Shown here piece by piece: positions 12,963-26,619 of a DNA stretch of 64,000 bases (its first letter is position 1; every line of letters begins with the position of its first letter). Under the pieces are notes generated by a model. That model saw only the letters and a program-made list of their open reading frames with translations, had not been told where the DNA came from and made no database searches. A program made the position numbers and the translations under genes. This DNA is from Prosopocoilus inquinatus (lineage: Eukaryota; Arthropoda; Insecta; Coleoptera; Lucanidae), in the NCBI GenBank assembly GCA_036172665.1, contig CM069875.1, forward strand, positions 16,275,806-16,339,805, in the 5' to 3' direction.

Positions 12963-15346
12963 AGCGTTGTTCCTGTGATGTATCTAAACGATCCTTACTT
13001 ATCTAACATGTTATTTGACGTTTGGATGGACTCCAGTAACTCTGATGTGAGATACGAAATTATCGGACGCAGCAGAAGCTGGAAATAGTTTTAAATGAAA
13101 CAACACGCATTAGCGTTGTTCCTGTGATGTATCTAATCGATCCTTACTTATCTAACATGTTATTTGACGTTTGGATGGACTCCAGTAAGTCTGAGGTGAG
13201 ATACAAAGTTTTTGGACGCAGCAGGAGCTGGAAATAGTTTTAAACGAAACAACACGTATTAGCGTTGTTCCTGTGCTGTATCTAATCGATCCTTACTCAT
13301 CTATCATGTTATTTGGCGTTTCGATGGACTCCAGTAGCTCTGATGTGAGATACGACGTTTTCGGACGCAGCAGAAGCTGGAAATAGCTTTAAACGAAACA
13401 ACACGTATTAGCGTTGTTCCTGTGATGTATCTAATCGGTCCTTACTCATCTATCATGTTATTTGACGTTTGAATGGACTCCAGTAACTCTGGTGTGAGAT
13501 ACAAAGTTCTCGGACGCAGCAGAAGCTGGAAATAGTTTTGAACGAAACAACACGTATTAGCGTTGTTCCTGTGATGTATCTAATCGATCATTACTTATCT
13601 ACTATGTTATTTGACGTTTCGATGGACTCCAGTAACTCTGATGTGAGATTCGAAATTTTCGGACGCAGCAGAAGCTGGAAATAGTTTTAAATGAAACAAC
13701 ACGTATTAGCGTTGTTCCTGTGATGTATCTAATCGATCCTTACTCATCTATCATGTTATTTGACGTTTGGATGGACTCCAGTATCTCTGATGTGAGATAC
13801 GATATTTTCGGACGCAGCAGAAGCTGGAAATAGTTTTAAACGAAACAACACGTATTAGCGTTGTTCCTGTGATGTATCTAATCGATCCTTACTCATCTAT
13901 CATGTTATTTGACGTTTGAATGGACTCCATTAACTCTGATGTGAGATACAAAGTTCTCGGACGCAGCAGAAGCTGGAAATAGTTTTGAACGAAACAACAC
14001 GTATTCGTCTTGTTCTTGTGATGTATCTAATCGATCCTTACTTATCTATCATGTTATTTGACGTTTGGATGGACTCCAGTAACTCTGATGTGAGATACGA
14101 CGTTTTCGGACGCAGCAGAAGCTGGAAATAGTTTTAAATGAAACAACACGCTTTAGCGTTGTTCCTGTGATGTATCTAATCGATCCTTACTCATCTATCA
14201 TGTTATTTGACGTTTGAATGGACTCCAGTAACTCTGATGTGAGATACAAAGTTCTCGGACGCAGCAGAAGCTGGAAATAGTTTTGAACGAAACAACACGT
14301 ATTCGTCTTGTTCCTGTGATGTATCTAATCGATCCTTACTCATCTATCATGTTATTTGACGTTTGGATGACCTCCAGTAACTCTGATGTGAGATACGAAA
14401 TTATCGGACGCAGCAGAAGCTGGAAATAGTTTTAAATGAAACAACACGCATTAGCGTTGTTCCTGTGATGTTTCTAATCTATCCTTACTCACCTATCATG
14501 TTATTTGACGTTTCGATGGACTCTAGTAACTCTGATGTGAGATACGAAATTTTCGGACGCAGCAGAAGCTGGAAATAGTTTTAAACGAAACAACACGCAT
14601 TAGCGTTGTTCCTGTGATGTATCTAAACGATCCTTACTTATCTAACATGTTATTTGACGTTTGGATGGTCTCCAGTAAGTCTGATGTGAGATACGACGTT
14701 TTCGGACGCAGCAGAAGCTGGAAATAGTTTTAAACGAAACAACACGTATTAGCGTTGTTCCTGTGATGTATCTAATCGATCCTTACTCATCTATCATGTT
14801 ATTTGACGTTTGAATGGACTCCAGTAACTCTGGTGTGAGATACAAAGTTCTCGGACGCAGCAGAAGCTGGAAATAGTTTTGAACGAAACAACACGTATTA
14901 GCGTTGTTCCTGTGATGTATCTAATCGATCCTTACTTATCTACTATGTTATTTGACGTTTCGATGGACTCCAGTAACTCTGATGTGAGATTCGAAATTTT
15001 CGGACGCAGCAGAAGCTGGAAATAGTTTTAAATGAAACAAGACGCATTAGCGTTGTTCCTGTGATATATGTAATCGATCCTTACTCATCTATCATGTTAT
15101 TTGACGTTTGGATGGGCTCCAGTAACTCTGAAGTGAGGTACGAATTTCTCGGACGCAGCTGAAGCTGGAAATAGTTTTAAACGAAACAACACGCATTAGC
15201 GTTGTTCCTGTGATGTATCTAATCGATCCTTACTCATCTATCATGTTATTTGGCGTTTCGATGGACTCCAGTAACTCTGATGTGAGATACGACGTTTTCG
15301 GACGCAGCAGAAGCTGGAAATAGTTTTAAATGAAACAACACGCTTT

Positions 15347-16091
15347 AGCGTTGTTCCTGTGATGTATCTAATCGATCCTTACTCATCTATCATGTTATTT
15401 GACGTTTCGATGGACTCTAGTAACTCCGATGTGAGATACGAAGTTTTTGGACGCAGCAGGAGCTGGAAATAGTTTTGAACGAAACAACACGTATTAGCGT
15501 TGTTCCTGTGATGTATCTAATCGATCCTTACTTAGCTACTATGTTATTTGACGTTTCGATGGACTCCAGTAACTCTAATGTGAGATACGAAATTTTCGGA
15601 CGCAGCAGCAGCTGGAAATAGTTTTAAACGAAACAACACATATTAGCGTTGTTCCTGTGATGTAACTAATCGATCCTTACTCATCTATCATGTTATTTGA
15701 CGTTTGGACGGACTCCAGTAACTCTGATGAGAGATACAAAGTTCTCGGACGCAGTAGAAGCTGGAAATAGTTTTGAACGAAACAACACGTATTAGCGTTG
15801 TTCCTGTGATGTATCTAAACGATCCTTACTTATCTAACATGTTACTTGACGTTTGGATGGACTCCAGTAAGTCTGATGTGAGATACAAAGTTTTTGGACG
15901 CAGCAGGAGCTGGAAATAGTTTTAAACGAAACAACACGTATTAGCGTTGTTCCTGTGCTGTATCTAATCGATCCTTACTCATCTATAATGTTATTTGGCG
16001 TTTCGATGGACTTCAGTAGCTCTGATGTGAGATACGACGTTTTCGGACGCAGCAGAAGCTGGAAATAGTTTTAAACGAAACAACACGCATT
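15347..16091 (+). repeat. Recurrent five-monomer module, copy 2
   Basis: The five classes follow the same order as at 12,218, within copy 1 of the 5,598-bp duplication. Private marks include TGTTACTTGACG near 15,840 and GGACTTCAGTAGC near 16,008. The monomer just before it (the TTTGGCG/GACGTTTT class) is also shared with the copies at 20.9, 28.6 and 56.9 kb, so the conserved unit may be a hexamer there. Confidence 0.85.
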
Positions 16092-18624
16092 AGCGTTGTT
16101 CCTGTGATGTATCTAATCGATCCTTACTCATCTATCATGTTATTTGACGTTTGGATGACCTCCAGTAACTCTGATGTGAGATACGAAATTATCGGACGCA
16201 GCAGAAGCTGGAAATAGTTTTAAATGAAACAACACGCATTAGCGTTGTTCCTGTGATGTATCTAATCGATCCTTACTCATCTATCATGTTATTTGACGTT
16301 TCGATGGACTCTAGTAACTCTGATGTGAGATACGAAGTGTTTGGACGCAGCAGGAGCTGGAAATAGTTTTAAACGAAACAACACGTATTAGCGTTGTTCC
16401 TGTGATGTATCTAATCGATCCTTACTCATCTATCATGTTATTTGACGTTTGGATGGACTCCAGTATCTCTGATGTGAGATACGACATTTTCGGACGCAGC
16501 AGAAGCTGGAAATAGTTTTAAACGAAACAACACGTATTAGCGTTGTTCCTGTGATGTATCTAATCGATCCTTACTCATCTATCATGTTATTTGACGTTTG
16601 AATGGACTCCAGTAACTCTGATGTGAGATACAAAGTTCTCGGACGCAGCAGAAGCTGGAAATAGTTTTGAACGAAACAACACGTATTCGTCTTGTTCTTG
16701 TGATGTATCTAATCGATCCTTACTTATCTATCATGTTATTTGACGTTTGGATGGACTCCAGTAACTCTGATGTGAGATACGACGTTTTCGGACGCAGCAG
16801 AAGCTGGAAATAGTTTTAAATGAAACAACACGCTTTAGCGTTGTTCCTGTGATGTATCTAATCGATCCTTACTCATCTATCATGTTATTTGACGTTTCGA
16901 TGGACTCTAGTAACTCCGATGTGAGATACGAAGTTTTTGGACGCAGCAGGAGCTGGAAATAGTTTTGAACGAAACAACACGTATTAGCGTTGTTCCTGTG
17001 ATGTATCTAATCGATCCTTACTTAGCGACTATGTTATTTGACGTTTCGATGAACTCCAGTAACTCTAATGTGAGATACGAAATTTTTGGACGCAGCAGGA
17101 GCTGGAAATAGTTTTGAACGAAACAACACGTATTAGCGTTGTTCCTGTGATGTATCTAATCGATCCTTACTCATCTATCATGTTATTTGACGTCTCGATG
17201 GACTCTAGTAACTCTGATGTGAGATACGAAGTTTTTGGACGCAGCAGGAGCTGGAAATAGTTTTAAACGAAACAACACGTATTAGCGTTGTTCCTGTGAT
17301 GTATCTAATCGATCCTTACACATCTATCATGTTATTTGACATTTGGATGGACTCCAGTATCTCTGATGTGAGATACGAAATTTTCGGACGCAGCAGAAGC
17401 TGGAAATAGTTTTAAACGAAACAACACGCATTAGCGTTGTTCCTGTGATGTATCTAAACGATCCTTACTTATCTAACATGTTATTTGACGTTTGGATGGA
17501 CTGCAGTAAGTCTGATGTGAGATACGAAGTTTTTGGACGCAGCAGGAGCTGGAAATAGTTTTAAACGAAACAACACGTATTAGCGTTGTTCCTGTGCTGT
17601 ATCTAAGCGATCCTTACTCATCTATCATGTTATTTGGCGTTTCGATGGACTCCAGTAGCTCTGATGTGAGATACGACGTTTTCGGACGCAGCAGAAGCTG
17701 GAAATAGTTTTAAACGAAACAAAACGCATTAGCGTTGTTCCTGTGATGTATCTAATCGATCCTTACTCATCTATCATGTTATTTGACGTTTGAATGGACT
17801 CCAGTAACTCTGATGTGAGATACGAAATTATCGGACGCAGCAGAAGCTGGAAATAGTTTTGAACGAAACAACACGTATTCGTCTTGTTCCTGTGATGTAT
17901 CTAATCGATCCTTACTTATCTAACATGTTATTTGACGTTTGGATGGACTCCAGTAACTCTGATGTGAGATACGAAATTATCGGGCGCAGCAGAAGCTGGA
18001 AATAGTTTTAAACGAAACAACACGCATTAGCGTTGTTCCTGTGATGTATCTAATCGATCCTTACTCACCTATCATGTTATTTGACGTTTCGATGGACTCT
18101 AGTAACTCTGATGTGAGATACGAAATTTTCGGACGCAGCAGAAGCTGGAAATAGTTTTAAACGAAACAACACGCATTAGCGTTGTTCCTGTGATGTATCT
18201 AATCGATCCTTACTCATCTATCATGTTATTTGACGTTTCGATGGACTCTAGTAACTCTGATGTGAGATACGAAGTTTTTGGACGCAGCAGGAGCTGGAAA
18301 TAGTTTTAAACGAAACAAAACGTATTAGCGTTGTTGCTGTGATGTATCTAATCGATCCTTACTCATCTATCATGTTATTTGACGTTTGAATGGACTCCAG
18401 TAACTCTGGTGTGAGATACAAAGTTCTCGGACGCAGCAGAAGCTGGAAATAGTTTTCAACGAAACAACACGTATTAGCGTTGTTCCTGTGATGTATCTAA
18501 TCGATCCTTACTTATCTACTATGTTATTTGACGTTTCGATGGACTCCAGTAACTCTGATGTGAGATACGAAATTTTCGGACGCAGCAGAAGCTGGAAATA
18601 GTTTTAAATGAAACAACACGCATT

Positions 18625-18709
18625 AGCGTTGTTCCTGTGATATATGTAATCGATCCTTACTCATCTATCATGTTATTTGGCAATAGTTTTAAATGAAACA
18701 ACACGCATT
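18625..18709 (+). repeat. Truncated monomer (85 bp, 64-bp internal deletion)
   Basis: The unit starts normally, runs to TGTTATTTGG at 18,671-18,680 and then jumps directly to CAATAGTTTTAAATG. The middle of the monomer (the GGACTCC, GATGTGAG and CGGACGCAG blocks) is absent. It is the largest indel seen in the window and gives the 5,598-bp repeat its non-integral length. Confidence 0.93.
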
Positions 18710-20944
18710 AGCGTTGTTCCTGTGATGTATCTAATCGATCCTTACTTATCTAACATGTTATTTGACGTTTGGATGGACTCCAGAAAGTCTGATGTGAGAT
18801 ACAAAGTTTTTGGACGCAGCAGGAGCTGGAAATAGTTTTAAACGAAACAACACGTATTAGCGTTGTTCCTGTGATGTATCTAATCGATCCTTACTTATCT
18901 AACATGTTATTTGATGTTTGGATGGACTCCAGTAACTTTGATGTGAGATACGACGTTTTCGGACGCAGCTGATGCTGGAAATAGTTTTAAACGAAACAAC
19001 ACGTATTAGCCTTGTTCCTGTGATGTATCTAATCGATCCTTACTCATCTATCATGTTATTTGACGTTTGAATGGACTCCAGTAACTCTGATGTGAGATAC
19101 AAAGTTCTCGGACGCAGCAGAAGCTGGAAATAGTTTTGAACGAAACAACACGTATTCGTCTTGTTCCTGTGATGTATCTAATCGATCCTTATTTATCTAT
19201 CATGTTATTTGACGTTTGAATTGACTCCAGTAACTCTGATGTGAGATACGAAATTCTCGGACGCAGCTGAAGCTGGAAATAGTTTTAAACGAAACAACAC
19301 GCATTAGCGTTGTTCCTGTGATGTATCTAATCGATCCTTACTCATCTATCATGTTATTTGGCGTTTCGATGGACTCCAGTAACTTTGATGTGAGATACGA
19401 AATTTTCGGACGCAGCAGAAGCTGGAAATAGTTTTAAACGAAACAACACGCATTAGCGTTGTTCCTGTGATGTATCTAATCGATGCTTACTCATCTATCA
19501 TGTTATTTGGCGTTTCGATGGACTCCAGTAACTCTGATGTGAGATACGACGTTTTCGGACGCAGCAGAAGCTGGAAATAGTTTTAAATGAAACAACACGC
19601 TTTAGCGTTGTTCCTGTGATGTATCTAATCGATCCTTACTCATCTATCATGTTATTTGACGTTTCGATGGACTCTAGTAACTCCGATGTGAGATACGAAG
19701 TTTTTGGACGCAGCAGGAGCTGGAAATAGTTTTGAACGAAACAACACGTATTAGCGTCGTTCCTGTGATGTATCTAATCGATCCTTACTTAGCGACTATG
19801 TTATTTGACGTTTCGATGGACTCCAGTAACTCTAATGTGAGATACGAAATTTTCGGACGCAGCAGAAGCTGGAAATAGTTATAAACGAAACAACACGCAT
19901 TAGCGTTGTTCCTGTGATGTATCTAATCGATCGTTACTCATCTATCATGTTATTTGACGTTTGAATGGACTCCAGTAACTCTGATGTGAGATACAAAGTT
20001 CTCGGAAGCAGCAGAAGCTGGAAATAGTTTTGAACGAAACAACACGTATTCGTCTTGTTCCTGTGATGTATCTAATCGATCCTTACTCATCTATCATGTT
20101 ATTTGACGTTTGGATGACCTCCAGTAACTCTGATGTGAGATACGAAATTATCGGACGCAGCAGAAGCTGGAAATAGTTTTAAATGAAACAACACGCATTA
20201 GCGTTGTTCCTGTGATGTATCTAATCGATCCTAACTCTCCTATCATGTTATTTGACGTTTCGATGGACTCTAGTAACTCTGATGTGAGATACGAAATTTT
20301 CGGACGCAGCAGAAGCTGGAAATAGTTTTAAACGAAACAACACGTATTAGCGTTGTTCCTGTGATGTATCTAATCGATCCTTACTCATCTATCATGTTAT
20401 TTGACGTTTGAATGGACTCCAGTAACTCTGGTGTGAGATACAAAGTTCTCGGACGCAGCAGAAGCTGGAAATAGTTTTGAACGAAACAACACGTATTAGC
20501 GTTGTTCCTGTGATGTATCTAATCGATCCTTACTTATCTACTATGTTATTTGACGTTTCGATGGACTCCAGTAACTCTGATGTGAGATTCGAAATTTTCG
20601 GACGCAGCAGAAGCTGGAAATAGTTTTAAATGGAACAAGACGCATTAGCGTTGTTCCTGTGATATATGTAATCGATCCTTACTCATCTATCATGTTATTT
20701 GACGTTTGGATGGGCTCCAGTAACTCTGAAGTGAGGTACGAATTTCTCGGACGCAGCTGAAGCTGGAAATAGTTTTAAACGAAACAACACGCATTAGCGT
20801 TGTTCCTGTGATGTATCTAATCGATCCTTACTCATCTATCATGTTATTTGGCGTTTCGATGGACTCCAGTAACTCTGATGTGAGATACGACGTTTTCGGA
20901 CGCAGCAGAAGCTGGAAATAGTTTTAAATGAAACAACACGCTTT

Positions 20945-21689
20945 AGCGTTGTTCCTGTGATGTATCTAATCGATCCTTACTCATCTATCATGTTATTTGA
21001 CGTTTCGATGGACTCTAGTAACTCCGATGTGAGATACGAAGTTTTTGGACGCAGCAGGAGCTGTAAATAGTTTTGAACGAAACAACACGTATTAGCGTTG
21101 TTCCTGTGATGTATCTAATCGATCCTTACTTAGCTACTATGTTATTTGACGTTTCGATGGACTCCAGTAACTCTAATGTGAGATACGAAATTTTCGGACG
21201 CAGCAGCAGCTGGAAATAGTTTTAAACGAAACAACACATATTAGCGTTGTTCCTGTGATGTAACTAATCGATCCTTACTCATCTATCATGTTATTTGACG
21301 TTTGGACGGACTCCAGTAACTCTGATGAGAGATACAAAGTTCTCGGACGCAGTAGAAGCTGGAAATAGTTTTGAACGAAACAACACGTATTAGCGTTGTT
21401 CCTGTGATGTATCTAAACGATCCTTACTTATCTAACATGTTACTTGACGTTTGGATGGACTCCAGTAAGTCTGATGTGAGATACAAAGTTTTTGGACGCA
21501 GCAGGAGCTGGAAATAGTTTTAAACGAAACAACACGTATTAGCGTTGTTCCTGTGCTGTATCTAATCGATCCTTACTCATCTATAATGTTATTTGGCGTT
21601 TCGATGGACTACAGTAGCTCTGATGTGAGATACGACGTTTTCGGACGCAGCAGAAGCTGGAAATAGTTTTAAACGAAACAACACGCATT
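20945..21689 (+). repeat. Recurrent five-monomer module, copy 3
   Basis: This is the counterpart of the copy at 15,347, displaced by 5,598 bp. It shares TGTTACTTGACG and has its own changes, such as AGCTGTAAATAG near 21,060 and GGACTACAGTAGC near 21,606. It shows how much two copies have diverged since the large duplication. Confidence 0.85.
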
Positions 21690-24222
21690 AGCGTTGTTCC
21701 TGTGATGTATCTAATCGATCCTTACTCATCTATCATGTTATTTGACGTTTGGATGACCTCCAGTAACTCTGATGTGAGATACGAAATTATCGGACGCAGC
21801 AGAAGCTGGAAATAGTTTTAAATGAAACAACACGCATTAGCGTTGTTCCTGTGATGTATCTAATCGATCCTTACTCATCTATCATGTTATTTGACGTTTC
21901 GATGGACTCTAGTAACTCTGATGTGAGATACGAAGTGTTTGGACGCAGCAGGAGCTGGAAATAGTTTTAAACGAAACAACACGTATTAGCGTTGTTCCTG
22001 TGATGTATCTAATCGATCCTTACTCATCTATCATGTTATTTGACGTTTGGATGGACTCCAGTATCTCTGATGTGAGATACGACATTTTCGGACGCAGCAG
22101 AAGCTGGAAATAGTTTTAAACGAAACAACACGTATTAGCGTTGTTCCTGTGATGTATCTAATCGATCCTTACTCATCTATCATGTTATTTGACGTTTGAA
22201 TGGACTCCAGTAACTCTGATGTGAGATACAAAGTTCTCGGACGCAGCAGAAGCTGGAAATAGTTTTGAACGAAACAACACGTATTCGTCTTGTTCTTGTG
22301 ATGTATCTAATCGATCCTTACTTATCTATCATGTTATTTGACGTTTGGATGAACTCCAGTAACTCTGATGTGAGATACGACGTTTTCGGACGCAGCAGAA
22401 GCTGGAAATAGTTTTAAATGAAACAACACGCTTTAGCGTTGTTCCTGTGATGTATCTAATCGATCCTTACTCATCTATCATGTTATTTGACGTTTCGATG
22501 GACTCTAGTAACTCCGATGTGAGATACGAAGTTTTTGGACGCAGCAGGAGCTGGAAATAGTTTTGAACGAAACAACACGTATTAGCGTTGTTCCTGTGAT
22601 GTATCTAATCGATCCTTACTTAGCGACTATGTTATTTGACGTTTCGATGGACTCCAGTAACTCTAATGTGAGATACGAAATTTTTGGACGCAGCAGGAGC
22701 TGGAAATAGTTTTGAACGAAACAACACGTATTAGCGTTGTTCCTGTGATGTATCTAATCGATCCTTACTCATCTATCATGTTATTTGACGTCTCGATGGA
22801 CTCTAGTAACTCTGATGTGAGATACGAAGTTTTTGGACGCAGCAGGAGCTGGAAATAGTTTTAAACGAAACAACACGTATTAGCGTTGTTCCTGTGATGT
22901 ATCTAATCGATCCTTACACATCTATCATGTTATTTGACATTTGGATGGACTCCAGTATCTCTGATGTGAGATACGAAATTTTCGGACGCAGCAGAAGCTG
23001 GAAATAGTTTTAAACGAAACAACACGCATTAGCGTTGTTCCTGTGATGTATCTAAACGATCCTTACTTATCTAACATGTTATTTGACGTTTGGATGGACT
23101 GCAGTAAGTCTGATGTGAGATACGAAGTTTTTGGACGCAGCAGGAGCTGGAAATAGTTTTAAACGAAACAACACGTATTAGCGTTGTTCCTGTGCTGTAT
23201 CTAAGCGATCCTTACTCATCTATCATGTTATTTGGCGTTTCGATGGACTCCAGTAGCTCTGATGTGAGATACGACGTTTTCGGACGCAGCAGAAGCTGGA
23301 AATAGTTTTAAACGAAACAAAACGCATTAGCGTTGTTCCTGTGATGTATCTAATCGATCCTTACTCATCTATCATGTTATTTGACGTTTGAATGGACTCC
23401 AGTAACTCTGATGTGAGATACAAAGTTCTCGGACGCAGCAGAAGCTGGAAATAGTTTTGAACGAAACAACACGTATTCGTCTTGTTCCTGTGATGTATCT
23501 AATCGATCCTTACTTATCTAACATGTTATTTGACGTTTGGATGGACTCCAGTAACTCTGATGTGAGATACGAAATTATCGGGCGCAGCAGAAGCTGGAAA
23601 TAGTTTTAAACGAAACAACACGCATTAGCGTTGTTCCTGTGATGTATCTAATCGATCCTTACTCACCTATCATGTTATTTGACGTTTCGATGGACTCTAG
23701 TAACTCTGATGTGAGATACGAAATTTTCGGACGCAGCAGAAGCTGGAAATAGTTTTAAACGAAACAACACGCATTAGCGTTGTTCCTGTGATGTATCTAA
23801 TCGATCCTTACTCATCTATCATGTTATTTGACGTTTCGATGGACTCTAGTAACTCTGATGTGAGATACGAAGTTTTTGGACGCAGCAGGAGCTGGAAATA
23901 GTTTTAAACGAAACAAAACGTATTAGCGTTGTTGCTGTGATGTATCTAATCGATCCTTACTCATCTATCATGTTATTTGACGTTTGAATGGACTCCAGTA
24001 ACTCTGGTGTGAGATACAAAGTTCTCGGACGCAGCAGAAGCTGGAAATAGTTTTCAACGAAACAACACGTATTAGCGTTGTTCCTGTGATGTATCTAATC
24101 GATCCTTACTTATCTACTATGTTATTTGACGTTTCGATGGACTCCAGTAACTCTGATGTGAGATACGAAATTTTCGGACGCAGCAGAAGCTGGAAATAGT
24201 TTTAAATGAAACAACACGCATT

Positions 24223-24307
24223 AGCGTTGTTCCTGTGATATATGTAATCGATCCTTACTCATCTATCATGTTATTTGGCAATAGTTTTAAATGAAACAAC
24301 ACGCATT
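24223..24307 (+). repeat. Truncated monomer, second copy (85 bp)
   Basis: It has the same breakpoint as the monomer at 18,625, exactly 5,598 bp downstream. The shared junction shows that the deletion happened before the large duplication, so one event is inherited by both copies. Confidence 0.93.
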
Positions 24308-26619
24308 AGCGTTGTTCCTGTGATGTATCTAATCGATCCTTACTTATCTAACATGTTATTTGACGTTTGGATGGACTCCAGAAAGTCTGATGTGAGATAC
24401 AAAGTTTTTGGACGCAGCAGGAGCTGGAAATAGTTTTAAACGAAACAACACGTATTAGCGTTGTTCCTGTGATGTATCTAATCGATCCTTACTTATCTAA
24501 CATGTTATTTGATGTTTGGATGGACTCCAGTAACTTTGATGTGAGATACGACGTTTTCGGACGCAGCTGATGCTGGAAATAGTTTTAAACGAAACAACAC
24601 GTATTAGCCTTGTTCCTGTGATGTATCTAATCGATCCTTACTCATCTATCATGTTATTTGACGTTTGAATGGACTCCAGTAACTCTGATGTGAGATACAA
24701 AGTTCTCGGACGCAGCAGAAGCTGGAAATAGTTTTGAACGAAACAACACGTATTCGTCTTGTTCCTGTGATGTATCTAATCGATCCTTACTTATCTATCA
24801 TGTTATTTGACGTTTGAATTGACTCCAGTAACTCTGATGTGAGATACGAAATTCTCGGACGCAGCTGAAGCTGGAAATAGTTTTAAACGAAACAACACGC
24901 ATTAGCGTTGTTCCTGTGATGTATCTAATCGATCCTTACTTATCTATCATGTTATTTGGCGTTTCGATGGACTCCAGTAACTTTGATGTGAGATACGAAA
25001 TTTTCGGACGCAGCAGAAGCTGGAAATAGTTTTAAACGAAACAACACGCATTAGCGTTGTTCCTGTGATGTATCTAATCGATCCTTACTCATCTATCATG
25101 TTATTTGGCGTTTCGATGGACTCCAGTAACTCTGATGTGAGATACGACGTTTTCGGACGCAGCAGAAGCTGGAAATAGTTTTAAATGAAACAACACGCTT
25201 TAGCGTTGTTCCTGTGATGTATCTAATCGATCCTTACTCATCTATCATGTTATTTGACGTTTCGATGGACTCTAGTAACTCCGATGTGAGATACGAAGTT
25301 TTTGGACGCAGCAGGAGCTGGAAATAGTTTTGAACGAAACAACACGTATTAGCGTCGTTCCTGTGATGTATCTAATCGATCCTTACTTAGCGACTATGTT
25401 ATTTGACGTTTCGATGGACTCCAGTAACTCTAATGTGAGATACGAAATTTTCGGACGCAGCAGAAGCTGGAAATAGTTATAAACGAAACAACAGGCATTA
25501 GCGTTGTTCCTGTGATGTATCTAATCGATCGTTACTCATCTATCATGTTATTTGACGTTTGAATGGACTCCAGTAACTCTGATGTGAGATACAAAGTTCT
25601 CGGAAGCAGCAGAAGCTGGAAATAGTTTTGAACGAAACAACACGTATTCGTCTTGTTCCTGTGATGTATCTAATCGATCCTTACTCATCTATCATGTTAT
25701 TTGACGTTTGGATGACCTCCAGTAACTCTGATGTGAGATACGAAATTATCGGACGCAGCAGAAGTTGGAAATAGTTTTAAATGAAACAACACGCATTAGC
25801 GTTGTTCCTGTGATGTATCTAATCGATCCTAACTCTCCTATCATGTTATTTGACGTTTCGATGGACTCTAGTAACTCTGATGTGAGATACGAAATTTTCG
25901 GACGCAGCAGAAGCTGGAAATAGTTTTAAACGAAACAACACGCATTAGCGTTGTTCCTGTGATGTATCTAAACGATCCTTACTTATCTAACATGTTATTT
26001 GACGTTTGGATGGTCTCCAGTAAGTCTGATGTGAGATACGACGTTTTCGGACGCAGCAGAAGCTGGAAATAGTTTTAAACGAAACAACACGTATTAGCGT
26101 TGTTCCTGTGATGTATCTAATCGATCCTTACTCATCTATCATGTTATTTGACGTTTGAATGGACTCCAGTAACTCTGGTGTGAGATACAAAGTTCTCGGA
26201 CGCAGCAGAAGCTGTAAATAGTTTTGAACGAATCAACACGTATTAGCGTTGTTCCTGTGATGTATCTAATCGATCCTTACTTATCTACTATGTTATTTGA
26301 CGTTTCGATGGACTCCAGTAACTCTGATGTGAGATTCGAAATTTTCGGACGCAGCAGAAGCTGGAAATAGTTTTAAATGAAACAACACGCATTAGCGTTG
26401 TTCCTGTGATATATGTAATCGATCCTTACTCATCTATCATGTTATTTGAAGTTTGGATGGGCTCCAGTAACTCTGAAGTGAGGTACGAATTTCTCGGACG
26501 CAGCAGAAGCTGGAAATAGTTTTGAACGAAACAACACGTATTCGTCTTGTTCTTGTGATGTATCTAATCGATCCTTACTTATCTATCATGTTATTTGACG
26601 TTTGGATGGACTCCAGTAA

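Larger units (their letters stand above)
14699..25942 (+). repeat. Large tandem duplication, about 38 monomers (5,598 bp x 2)
   Basis: Copy 1 is about 14,699-20,296 and copy 2 about 20,297-25,894, with the match running on to 25,942. The offset is 5,598 bp, that is 38 x 149 minus 64, because each copy contains one monomer shortened by 64 bp. Shared rare markers are GACGCATTAGC at 15,041 and 20,639, GTTGCTGTG at about 18,330 and 23,928, the truncated monomers at 18,625 and 24,223, GCGTCGTTCC at about 19,754 and 25,352, and GGAAGCAGCAG at about 20,004 and 25,602. From 25,943 the sequence continues like 14,598 onward (offset 11,345, or 2 x 5,598 + 149), so a third partial copy runs to about 26,500. 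This is the longest duplicated unit in the window. Confidence 0.93.

Noticed and set aside
18671..18700. Insertion site of a mobile element at the truncated monomer
   Set aside because: The junction is a simple deletion inside one monomer. No foreign bases, terminal repeats or target-site duplication are present, and the same junction at 24,223 is explained by the 5,598-bp duplication.
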